Below, in pieces: positions 24,113 through 29,910 of a DNA stretch of 31,900 nt. The notes beneath the pieces are model-generated. The model was given only the letters and a program-made list of their open reading frames with translations. It ran no database searches and was not told the DNA's origin. Location of the stretch: assembly GCA_002383325.1 (NCBI GenBank), contig DFYJ01000026.1, forward strand, positions 1 through 31,900, read 5' to 3'. Within the stretch, counting starts at the first letter, position 1. Each line of letters opens with the position of its first letter. Source of the stretch: Candidatus Aminicenantes bacterium UBA4085 (GTDB taxonomy: Bacteria > Acidobacteriota > Aminicenantia > Aminicenantales > UBA4085). A program made the translations under genes and the position numbers.

Positions 24113-25831
24113 TTACTTCTTGTAAAGGATCCTGCCGCCGACGATGGTCCAGAGAACCTCGGCCTGGCGGATGTCCTCTTCGGGACAGGTCATCAGGTCC
24201 TTGGAGAAGACCGTCACGTCGGCCAGCTTGCCGGGCGCCAGGGAGCCCTTGATACCCTCTTCGAAGGCGGCGTAGGCGCCGTTGAGGGTATAGGAGCGCA
24301 GGGCTTCCTCGCGGGTCATCCTTTGGCCCGGGTAGAAAGCCTGTCCGTTCTTCATCTTCCGGGTGACGCTGGCATAAAAGCCCGGGATCGGGTCGCAGTC
24401 TTCCACCGGAGCGTCCGTGCCGTTGGAAACCACGGCCCCCGTGTCCATCAGCTTGCGCCAGGCATAGGCGCCCTCCTCGGCCCTTCTCTCCCCCAGCCGC
24501 AGGGCGATCCAGGGTCCGTCGGAAGTGCAGTGGATGGCCTGCATGGCGGCGATGACTCCCAGGGCCCCGAAGCGCGCGATATCGACGGCGGCCAAATGCT
24601 GGGCGTGTTCGATGCGGAAGCGGACGTCCTTCTTGTCGGGGTGGGCCTTGAAGGCCGCCTCGTAGATGTCGAGCGTCTCCCGGTTGGCCCGGTCGCCGAT
24701 GGCGTGGACGCCGAGCTGGTAGCCGTTCTCGATGGCGATGCGGGCCGTCTCCTTGAGATCCTCGACCGGCTCGGTGTTCAGCCCGGTCGAGGACGGCAGA
24801 TCGGAGTAGGGCTCGAGCAGCCAGGCGCCGTGCGCGCCCAGGGCCCCGTCGATGAGGCGCTTGATCGACCGCACCGTCAGGCGGTTGCCGCCATAGCCCA
24901 GGATCCTCCACTCGGCGGCGTGCTCGGCCAGGCGCTTGTTGCCCTCGCTGAGCATGACGTTCAGCCGCACCCCGAGCCGGCCCTGGTCGATGGCGCTCTT
25001 GTAAAGCTCGACCTGGGACCAGCCGACGCCGGCATCGGTGATGCTGGTCAGGCCCTTGGACAGGCACTCCCGATCGGCCAGCTCGACGACCCGGCGCTGC
25101 TCCTCCAGCTTCTCCTCAGGGGTGCGGGAGGCCGCCCAGAGGGCCAGGCTCCGGCGCACCAGGCCCTGGGCCGTCTCCAGGAAGGCGCCGATCGGACGGC
25201 CCTTGGCGTCCTTGACGACCTGGCCGCCGGCCGGGTCGGGTGTGGCCGGAGTGACCTTGCCCAGCTCCATGGCCTTGGCGTTGGCCAGGCAGGAATGGCC
25301 GCTGGCGTGGGTCAGAACGACGGGATTGTCCGGAGAGACCTTGCTCAGGGCGTCGTGCAGCGGCAAGCCATCCACGTTCGGCTCGGGCCGCTTGTCCCAC
25401 TTCTCCTGGTGCCAGCCCCGCCCGGTAATGGGCTGACCGGGCTTGGCCTCGCGGACCGCTTCCGCGACCATGGCCACGATCTCCTCCCAGCTGCGGGCCT
25501 TGGTCAGGTCGAGCGACAGCTTGGCCTGTCCGATGCCGGTGAAGTGGAGGTGCGAGTCGATAAACCCGGGCGTGGCCAGGCGGCCGTCGAGGTCGATGAC
25601 CTGGGTAGCCGGGCCGATGTAGGCCTCCATCTCCTTGGACGTGCCCAAGGCGGCGATCACACCGCCGCGGGCGGCCAGCGCCTGGACCTCGGGCTTGGCT
25701 TGCTCCAGGGTCACGATCTTGCCGTTGGTCAGGACCAGGTCGGCCGGCTCGGGCTTTGGGCCGCATCCGGCCAGGGCCAGGGCCGCTGCGAAGGTGATCA
25801 GGACGGGCAGGCGGAGGGCATGGAGGATCAT
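24113..25831 (-). CDS. Amidohydrolase family 3 lipoprotein (YtcJ-like)
   Basis: A 572-residue metal-dependent hydrolase attached to a membrane by an N-terminal lipid: lipobox LAGC with Cys23. The catalytic fold has the first metal motif DSHLHF (His94, His96). Then come the carboxylated-Lys region IKRLIDGALGAHGA, GVHAIGDRANRETLD and RIEHAQHL with the next histidines, and SNGTDAPVEDCDPIPGFYASVTR with the catalytic Asp. This is the Amidohydro_3 pattern; substrates in the family range from N-acyl amino acids to formamides, so none is assigned. GGAAGG lies upstream of the ATG. It is the first gene of the run with TerC and perhaps GH95. Confidence 0.93.
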   Translation of the reverse strand: MILHALRLPVLITFAAALALAGCGPKPEPADLVLTNGKIVTLEQAKPEVQALAARGGVIAALGTSKEMEAYIGPATQVIDLDGRLATPGFIDSHLHFTGIGQAKLSLDLTKARSWEEIVAMVAEAVREAKPGQPITGRGWHQEKWDKRPEPNVDGLPLHDALSKVSPDNPVVLTHASGHSCLANAKAMELGKVTPATPDPAGGQVVKDAKGRPIGAFLETAQGLVRRSLALWAASRTPEEKLEEQRRVVELADRECLSKGLTSITDAGVGWSQVELYKSAIDQGRLGVRLNVMLSEGNKRLAEHAAEWRILGYGGNRLTVRSIKRLIDGALGAHGAWLLEPYSDLPSSTGLNTEPVEDLKETARIAIENGYQLGVHAIGDRANRETLDIYEAAFKAHPDKKDVRFRIEHAQHLAAVDIARFGALGVIAAMQAIHCTSDGPWIALRLGERRAEEGAYAWRKLMDTGAVVSNGTDAPVEDCDPIPGFYASVTRKMKNGQAFYPGQRMTREEALRSYTLNGAYAAFEEGIKGSLAPGKLADVTVFSKDLMTCPEEDIRQAEVLWTIVGGRILYKK

Positions 25832-25852
25832 GAAGCACCTTCCTTCCGCCCC

Positions 25853-25881
25853 GTTTTACATCATTTCGCCGGCCCGGACAA
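25853..25881 (-). promoter_or_regulatory. Probable promoter of the amidohydrolase run
   Basis: Minus strand TTGTCC (25881-25876), 17-base spacer, TAAAAC (25858-25853): four of six at each box. It lies about 20 bases before the ATG at 25831, which leaves room for the GGAAGG ribosome site. Confidence 0.5.
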
Positions 25882-25934
25882 GACGCGTTCCGCTCATCCG
25901 CTATGCTAAAATGGCGGCTGGCAAGGAGACGGAC

Positions 25935-26591
25935 ATGGCCTTTCGCGCCGCGATCTTCGATCTTGACGGGACGCTTCTGGACACCATCGAGGATCTGACG
26001 GATTCGATGAACGCGGCCCTGGCCGCCCTGGGCCATCCCCTTCGCACGACAGCCGAATGCCGGAACCTGGTCGGCGACGGACTGGCGACGTTCATCCGCC
26101 GGGCCCTGCCGGAATCCTTTCGCGGGGACGAGACCGCAGCCGCCCGCCTGGACAAGCTGATGCGGATGGAATACCAAGCCCGCCAGGCGGTCAAGACCAG
26201 GCCCTACCCGGGGATCGCGGACATGCTCTCCAGGCTGGCCGAGCGCGGCGTCCCCCACTGCGTCCTGTCCAACAAGCCGCACGCTTCCACGCTCTCGGTC
26301 GTGGCCCGCTATTTCCCCGGTCATCCCTTTCGGATCGTCTACGGCGCCCGGGACGGCTTCCCCGTCAAGCCCGATCCGGCAGGGGCCCTGGAGATCGCCG
26401 GCCTTCTGGACCTCCCCCCCGCCGCCATCCTCTACCTGGGCGACACCAACACCGACATGATGACGGCCCGGGCCGCGGGCATGTTCGCCGTCGGGGCGCT
26501 ATGGGGATTCCGGACCCGCGAAGAGCTTCTGGCCAACGGGGCCCAGGCCCTGGCCGCCCGGCCGGCCGATGTCCTGCGCCTTCTTGGATAG
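25935..26591 (+). CDS. HAD-family phosphatase, phosphoglycolate phosphatase-like
   Basis: A 218-residue cytosolic phosphatase. Motif I FDLDGTLLD carries the nucleophile Asp9 and Asp11. VLSNKPH (about 112-118) is motif II, Lys in FPVKPDP is motif III, and YLGDTNTDMMTARAAGM is motif IV. The helical cap between motif I and II is of the Gph/PGP type (C1 cap). The start at 25935 is set by AAGGAG 6 bases upstream; the frame is open further upstream but only opposite the amidohydrolase gene. Phosphoglycolate is the classical substrate, but many relatives act on other sugar phosphates. A TAAAAT box at 25907-25912 may be its -10. Confidence 0.9.
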   Translation: MAFRAAIFDLDGTLLDTIEDLTDSMNAALAALGHPLRTTAECRNLVGDGLATFIRRALPESFRGDETAAARLDKLMRMEYQARQAVKTRPYPGIADMLSRLAERGVPHCVLSNKPHASTLSVVARYFPGHPFRIVYGARDGFPVKPDPAGALEIAGLLDLPPAAILYLGDTNTDMMTARAAGMFAVGALWGFRTREELLANGAQALAARPADVLRLLG

Positions 26592-26637
26592 CTCCTTGGC
26601 CGCCGGTGCCTCGGTCTCCCGCGGCCGGTTTTTAGGG

Positions 26638-26643
26638 TACAAT
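26638..26643 (+). promoter_or_regulatory. -10 box directly before the methyltransferase gene
   Basis: TACAAT matches five of six -10 positions and ends 6 bases before the ATG at 26650. There is no Shine-Dalgarno and no clear -35. The spacing equals that of the DUF4838 gene. Confidence 0.5.
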
Positions 26644-26649
26644 GCGGCC

Positions 26650-27291
26650 ATGCCGCCCCGCCGCGCCCGTCACCGCTGGCACGTCTCGGGGCGTCTCTAC
26701 GATCTCTTTTTCGGAGGCCTCTTGAAGGCGTTCCGAAGAAGCGTCGCGGCCGAGGTGGAGAAGACCGGGGCCTTTCCCTGGCTCGATGTCTGCTGCGGCA
26801 CGGGCCTCCAGCTGCGCGGCCTCGGCCCCGGACGGAAAGGTCCGGCCGCCGTCGGGCTGGACCTCAACCCGGGCATGATCCGATACGCCGCAGCCAGGGC
26901 GCCCGACAGGCCCTTCATCCGGGGCGACGCGGCCCTTTTGCCTTTCAGGTCCGGATCCTTCCGCGCGGTGACGGTCTCCTTCGGGCTTCACGACAAGAGC
27001 CCCGCGATCCGGGAGGCCATGCTGGTTGAGGCCGGGCGCGTCCTGGCCGAGGGGGGCAAGCTCGTCACGGTCGACTTCGAGATTCCGTGGGACGGGCCGT
27101 CGAGGGCCGGGGCTCTCTTCACCCGGGCGATCGAACGCATGGCCGGCGGAGATCACTGCCGGAACGGCCGCGTGTTTCTCCGAAGAGGAGGCCTCCGGGC
27201 CTTCCTTCGGGAACACGGCTGGATCGAGACGCGCCGCCGGAACGTCGCAGCGGGATCGATCGGCATCGTCGTCGGCCGCCCCGGACCGTGA
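26650..27291 (+). CDS. Class I SAM-dependent methyltransferase, UbiE/MenG-like
   Basis: A 213-residue cytosolic methyltransferase. SAM motif I is WLDVCCGTGLQ (44-54). VGLDLNPGMIRYA follows as the acidic end of beta-2 with ribose contact. GDAALLPFRSGSFRAVTVSFGLHD is motif II with the ubiE-type spacing, and RVLAEGGKLVTVDF is motif III. The YDLFFGGLL opening resembles quinone methyltransferases (UbiE/MenG), but no quinone gene is nearby. The start at 26650 is inferred from the family N-terminus and the -10 box just before it; an open frame continues upstream to 26569. The gene is 58 bases after the HAD gene on the same strand. Confidence 0.85.
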   Translation: MPPRRARHRWHVSGRLYDLFFGGLLKAFRRSVAAEVEKTGAFPWLDVCCGTGLQLRGLGPGRKGPAAVGLDLNPGMIRYAAARAPDRPFIRGDAALLPFRSGSFRAVTVSFGLHDKSPAIREAMLVEAGRVLAEGGKLVTVDFEIPWDGPSRAGALFTRAIERMAGGDHCRNGRVFLRRGGLRAFLREHGWIETRRRNVAAGSIGIVVGRPGP

Positions 27292-27323
27292 GGCCTTGTT
27301 GCCGCCGACGCAGTCCAACGGGT

Positions 27324-27352
27324 TTGACGCTTCGGACGAGCGGGGATATAGT
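27324..27352 (+). promoter_or_regulatory. Near-consensus orphan promoter
   Basis: TTGACG (27324-27329), 17-base spacer, TATAGT (27347-27352): five of six at each box, the best-matched pair in the window. No convincing gene lies downstream on this strand before the opposite-strand terminator at 27612. Confidence 0.75.
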
Positions 27353-27358
27353 GGGGAG

Positions 27359-27440
27359 GTTACGAAAGGAGGGCCATCCAAGGCGCAATTTCTTGCGGGA
27401 GTCGGAGCGCGAGCTATCCGCTCCCCGGCCCTCCTTTCTC
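27359..27440 (+). ncRNA. Candidate structured small RNA
   Basis: Just after the orphan promoter, GAAAGGAGGGCC (27364-27375) is perfectly complementary to GGCCCTCCTTTC (27427-27438). An inner stem GGAGCG/CGCTCC (27404-27409, 27419-27424) sits in the 51-base loop. The left arm looks like a Shine-Dalgarno and the right arm like the anti-Shine-Dalgarno end of 16S rRNA. I match it to no known family. The 3' end is unclear: only a T-rich stretch (27435-27445) follows. A role as terminator region of the methyltransferase gene is the main alternative. Confidence 0.4.
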
Positions 27441-27497
27441 TTGCTTGACCCTTTAGTCGCCCGACCTTCCCCGAAATGGAATATCATGCGAATTTTT

Positions 27498-27553
27498 TTC
27501 GGCTCTTCTCCCCTCCTCGGGGGAGCCAAGGGGGCTCGGGGGAACCAGCCGAA
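27498..27553. repeat. Nested hairpin in the 27292-27644 gene-free stretch
   Basis: TTCGGCT (27498-27504) pairs with AGCCGAA (27547-27553). Inside it, CTCCCC (27508-27513) pairs with GGGGAG (27520-27525), followed by further G-rich repeats. A run of seven T lies at 27493-27499 before the stem rather than after it. A 25-codon frame at 27486-27563 crosses it but has no support. The 353-base gap thus holds an orphan promoter, a hairpin, this structure and the terminator of the next gene. Confidence 0.45.
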
Positions 27554-27561
27554 GGCAAAAT

Positions 27562-27612
27562 AAAAAAAAAACCCCCCGTCCCGTGAACCCTCAGGGCTCC
27601 CGGGACGGGGGG
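27562..27612 (-). terminator. Intrinsic terminator of the TPR-domain gene
   Basis: Minus strand arms CCCCCCGTCCCG (27612-27601) and CGGGACGGGGGG (27583-27572) form a 12-base stem whose 17-base loop contains a further small stem. Ten T residues (27571-27562) follow. It lies 33 bases after the stop codon. Confidence 0.95.
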
Positions 27613-27644
27613 TGGAACGCGCCGAGTCGGCTGCGGTCTTCCGC

Positions 27645-28640
27645 CTACCTCCTGGTCACCTTCATGGCGCTGGCCTGGCTGCTGGCCCCGGACAGCTGGA
27701 CGCTGTGCTTCAGGGTGAAGGAGCCCAGCGAGTTTTTCTGCCAGATCTCGTTGTAGTCCTTGGAGCCCTTCGCGCTGCAGGGTTCGGTGAAGGTGTTGGT
27801 GGCGTCCAGGATAGACACGTTGTCGATCCAGGCCTGATCGTGCCGGGTCCCGTTGTCGCCGCCCTCCAGGGTTACGCTCAGCTTGATTCGGACGAGGGTC
27901 AGCGTCCCGCCGCCGGATGATGTCACCGTGTAGGTCACGGAGTCCGTCCAACCGTTGTTTTCGCTGGGCTGAGGAGCCACCATGGGGGAGATGTCGACGG
28001 TCCCGGCGCTTCCGGTCCACTCGGAATAGATGTCGAAGTGCCAGGTCGTGCTGAAGCAGGAGCTCTTGTAGACGTAGGTCGTGTCGTCGGTCCCCCCGCT
28101 GTCATCAGAGGCTTTCTTGATGACCTTGGTGTAGAGGAAATACCCGCCCACGATCAACAAGCCGATGGCGAGCAGAGTACCGAACAATCCGCCCAGGAAG
28201 CCGCGCTTCGCTCCGGACGCGCCGGCGATGGCCCCGGCGGCGCCTGTGCAGTCGCGCCCGTAGTATTTGAGCTTCTTCAGCTCCAGGCCCTCGATCGTCT
28301 TGCCCTCGCCCAGGGCCGCCTTGGCCTTGCAATAATATTTGATAGCCGGATCCTTGTACTTGAGCTTCTCATAGGTGGCACCCATCAGAAGATAGGTCTC
28401 ACCCTTGAAGATGTCCCGCCCCTCGATCGCGGCCAGATCGGAGACGAGCTTCTCCAGGACGGACTTGGCCTCTTCGTATTTCTCGGCGAAATAGGCTTCC
28501 CGTCCCTGGGCGAAGGCCGTCTCCAGCGGATCGGGCTGGTTGACTTGGGCGGCCAGGGCGTAATGGGCCTCGCCGGCCACCAGGAGGCAGAGGATGACGG
28601 CGAGGACCCGACACAAAGTCCATTGCCTGATTGAGTTCAT
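27645..28640 (-). CDS. TPR-like protein with one internal TM helix and C-terminal beta domain
   Basis: A 331-residue exported or membrane protein of no named family. The start ATG 28640 has GGGAGG 6 bases upstream; the open frame extends further up but over the divergent gene. A signal peptide covers residues 1-31 (ending ALAA). Residues about 38-110 are helical with TPR spacing (TAFAQGREAYFAEKYEEAKSVLEKL, then YLLMGATYEKLKY and AIKYYCKAKAAL). A Gly/Ala-rich helix at about 148-172 is probably membrane-spanning. The C-terminal part (185-325) is rich in Thr/Ser strands and resembles a beta-sandwich with convertase-like features, with Cys195 and Cys288. It diverges from the DUF5683 cassette with overlapping promoters and ends at a strong terminator. 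Confidence 0.82.
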   Translation of the reverse strand: MNSIRQWTLCRVLAVILCLLVAGEAHYALAAQVNQPDPLETAFAQGREAYFAEKYEEAKSVLEKLVSDLAAIEGRDIFKGETYLLMGATYEKLKYKDPAIKYYCKAKAALGEGKTIEGLELKKLKYYGRDCTGAAGAIAGASGAKRGFLGGLFGTLLAIGLLIVGGYFLYTKVIKKASDDSGGTDDTTYVYKSSCFSTTWHFDIYSEWTGSAGTVDISPMVAPQPSENNGWTDSVTYTVTSSGGGTLTLVRIKLSVTLEGGDNGTRHDQAWIDNVSILDATNTFTEPCSAKGSKDYNEIWQKNSLGSFTLKHSVQLSGASSQASAMKVTRR

Positions 28641-28661
28641 GGTCGACCTCCCTGTGAATGC

Positions 28662-28690
28662 AACATATTGGGAAAAAGGCCTGTTGTCAA
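28662..28690 (-). promoter_or_regulatory. Promoter of the TPR-domain gene
   Basis: Minus strand TTGACA (28690-28685, perfect), 17-base spacer, TATGTT (28667-28662, four of six). It stands 21 bases before the start codon, with the ribosome site in between. Confidence 0.8.
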
Positions 28691-28712
28691 GGCCGGAATT
28701 GTATGCTATCTG
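28684..28712 (+). promoter_or_regulatory. Promoter of the DUF5683 cassette, overlapping the divergent one
   Basis: TTGTCA (28684-28689), 17-base spacer, TATCTG (28707-28712). The -35 hexamer lies on top of the opposite-strand -35, because TTGTCAA reads TTGACAA on the other strand. Match is five and three of six. Confidence 0.5.
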
Positions 28713-28722
28713 TGGGCCGGGA

Positions 28723-29223
28723 ATGAGAAACGCCAAGACGGCCGCCGCCCTGCTGGCCGCCCTTCTGATCTTCGGGGTCATGACGTCCGCGGCCCAGGAA
28801 GCCGGCCCCCCCGCGGAAGGCCGGGAGGGAAAGAAAGGCTTCGGCCCGCTGGAAAAGTCCCTGCTCATTCCGGGCTGGGGACAGATTTCCAAAGGACGCT
28901 GGCTCGAGGGGGCCCTCTTCCTGGGGCTGGAGGCATTCTGCCTCTTATCCGCCCTCCATGAGAACCGCCTGGGCAACGAGGCTTACCGCCTCTACCAAGC
29001 CGCCTCAACCACCGAGGACGCGGTCCTGTATCGGTCCGATACGGAGAGCCGGGACGCACGCCGCAACCGTCTGCTCCTGGCCGGGGCCGCCGTCTGGGCC
29101 CTCAACCTTCTGGACATCCACCTCATCATCAAGGGCAAGGAGGGGCCCTCTAAGCTGCTTTCGCTCAGGATGGGAACCCATGAAGCGCATGCGCTCGTGG
29201 TCGTGGCCGGCTGCCGCTTCTAG
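28723..29223 (+). CDS. DUF5683-like small membrane protein
   Basis: A 166-residue protein. The first 24 residues are a signal peptide or anchor (ending SAAQEAG). A Gly/Lys/Glu-rich spacer leads to the family motif KSLLIPGWGQISKGRWLEGALFLGLEA at about 44-70, which starts a hairpin of two membrane helices. A third helix (LLLAGAAVWALNLLDIHLIIKG) is at about 118-139. DUF5683 proteins are common in Bacteroidetes-like and other Gram-negatives; function is unknown. The start ATG at 28723 follows the predicted promoter by about 4 bases and has only GGG as ribosome site. Its last 44 bases overlap the next gene in another frame. Confidence 0.82.
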   Translation: MRNAKTAAALLAALLIFGVMTSAAQEAGPPAEGREGKKGFGPLEKSLLIPGWGQISKGRWLEGALFLGLEAFCLLSALHENRLGNEAYRLYQAASTTEDAVLYRSDTESRDARRNRLLLAGAAVWALNLLDIHLIIKGKEGPSKLLSLRMGTHEAHALVVVAGCRF

Positions 29224-29908
29224 CCTGCTGCTCCTGGCCGCATGCCAGGACCGGCTGTTCGACAACCCCCTGGATCCCTCCGTCTCGGAGGTCGTCTTCG
29301 AGGTCGTCCAAACGATCACCGGGCCGGCCGCCGCTCCCCGCGGACTGGCTTGGGATGGAGCCACCCTATGGCTGGCCGATGGCGCCGGGAGCGTCCTCTA
29401 CAGCCTCAACCCGGCCAGCGGCGCCGTCGTCCGGGCCCTACGTCCTCCCGCTCCGGGCCTGTCCGACGCAGCGTATGACGGGGCCGACTTGTGGGCCTGC
29501 GGCGAGGCGGACGTCTTCCTCCTGAAAATCGGTTTCCTGGCCGGGGACGTGCTCAAGCGCCTGAACATGCAGCGGGGATCTTTCACCGCCCTGGAATACG
29601 GACGGGGCGCCCTGTGGGCCGCGGACGCCCAAAGCAACAAGATCCTGCGGGTCGACCCCGAGACCGGCGAAGTCCTGGGCTCGTTCGGCAATCCCGGCAC
29701 CCGCATCACCGGGCTGGCTTTCGATGGAACAGGCTTTTGGATCGCCGACGCCGGCACCCTGACCATCTACCGGACCTCCATGGACGGCACCGTCCAGAGC
29801 CGCTACCTCTCGCCGGGCCCTTCCCCGCAAGGCCTGGCCTTCGACGGCCGTTTCCTCTGGAACGCCGACGGGAACGGCAAGCTCTTCCAGCTCCGCTTCC
29901 AGGACTGA
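29180..29908 (+). CDS. Beta-propeller lipoprotein
   Basis: A 242-residue lipoprotein: the signal ends at lipobox LLAAC with Cys22. The mature part is a series of repeats of about 40-45 residues with the pattern GLAWDGATLWLADGAGSVLYSLNPASG (about 56-82), then AAYDGADLWACG, ALEYGRGALWAADAQSNKILRVDPETGEV, GLAFDGTGFWIADAGTLTIYRTS and GLAFDGRFLWNADGNGKLFQL. This is a SMP-30/NHL-like propeller of five or six blades. Such proteins bind or scaffold others at a membrane; no enzyme residues are obvious. It overlaps the DUF5683 gene by 44 bases and is followed by the barrel gene after 2 bases. Confidence 0.88.
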   Translation: MKRMRSWSWPAAASSLLLLAACQDRLFDNPLDPSVSEVVFEVVQTITGPAAAPRGLAWDGATLWLADGAGSVLYSLNPASGAVVRALRPPAPGLSDAAYDGADLWACGEADVFLLKIGFLAGDVLKRLNMQRGSFTALEYGRGALWAADAQSNKILRVDPETGEVLGSFGNPGTRITGLAFDGTGFWIADAGTLTIYRTSMDGTVQSRYLSPGPSPQGLAFDGRFLWNADGNGKLFQLRFQD

Positions 29909-29910
29909 GC

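Noticed and set aside
24108..25067. Long N-terminal extension of TerC
   Set aside because: It is another frame of the amidohydrolase gene; TerC homology begins near the GTG at 24107.
25635..25934. N-terminal extension of the HAD phosphatase
   Set aside because: The extension is antisense to the amidohydrolase gene; the ATG at 25935 has an AAGGAG site and gives the canonical motif I position.
27486..27563. A 25-codon peptide gene after the orphan promoter
   Set aside because: No Shine-Dalgarno, it crosses a hairpin, and its sequence is simply the translated G-rich repeat.
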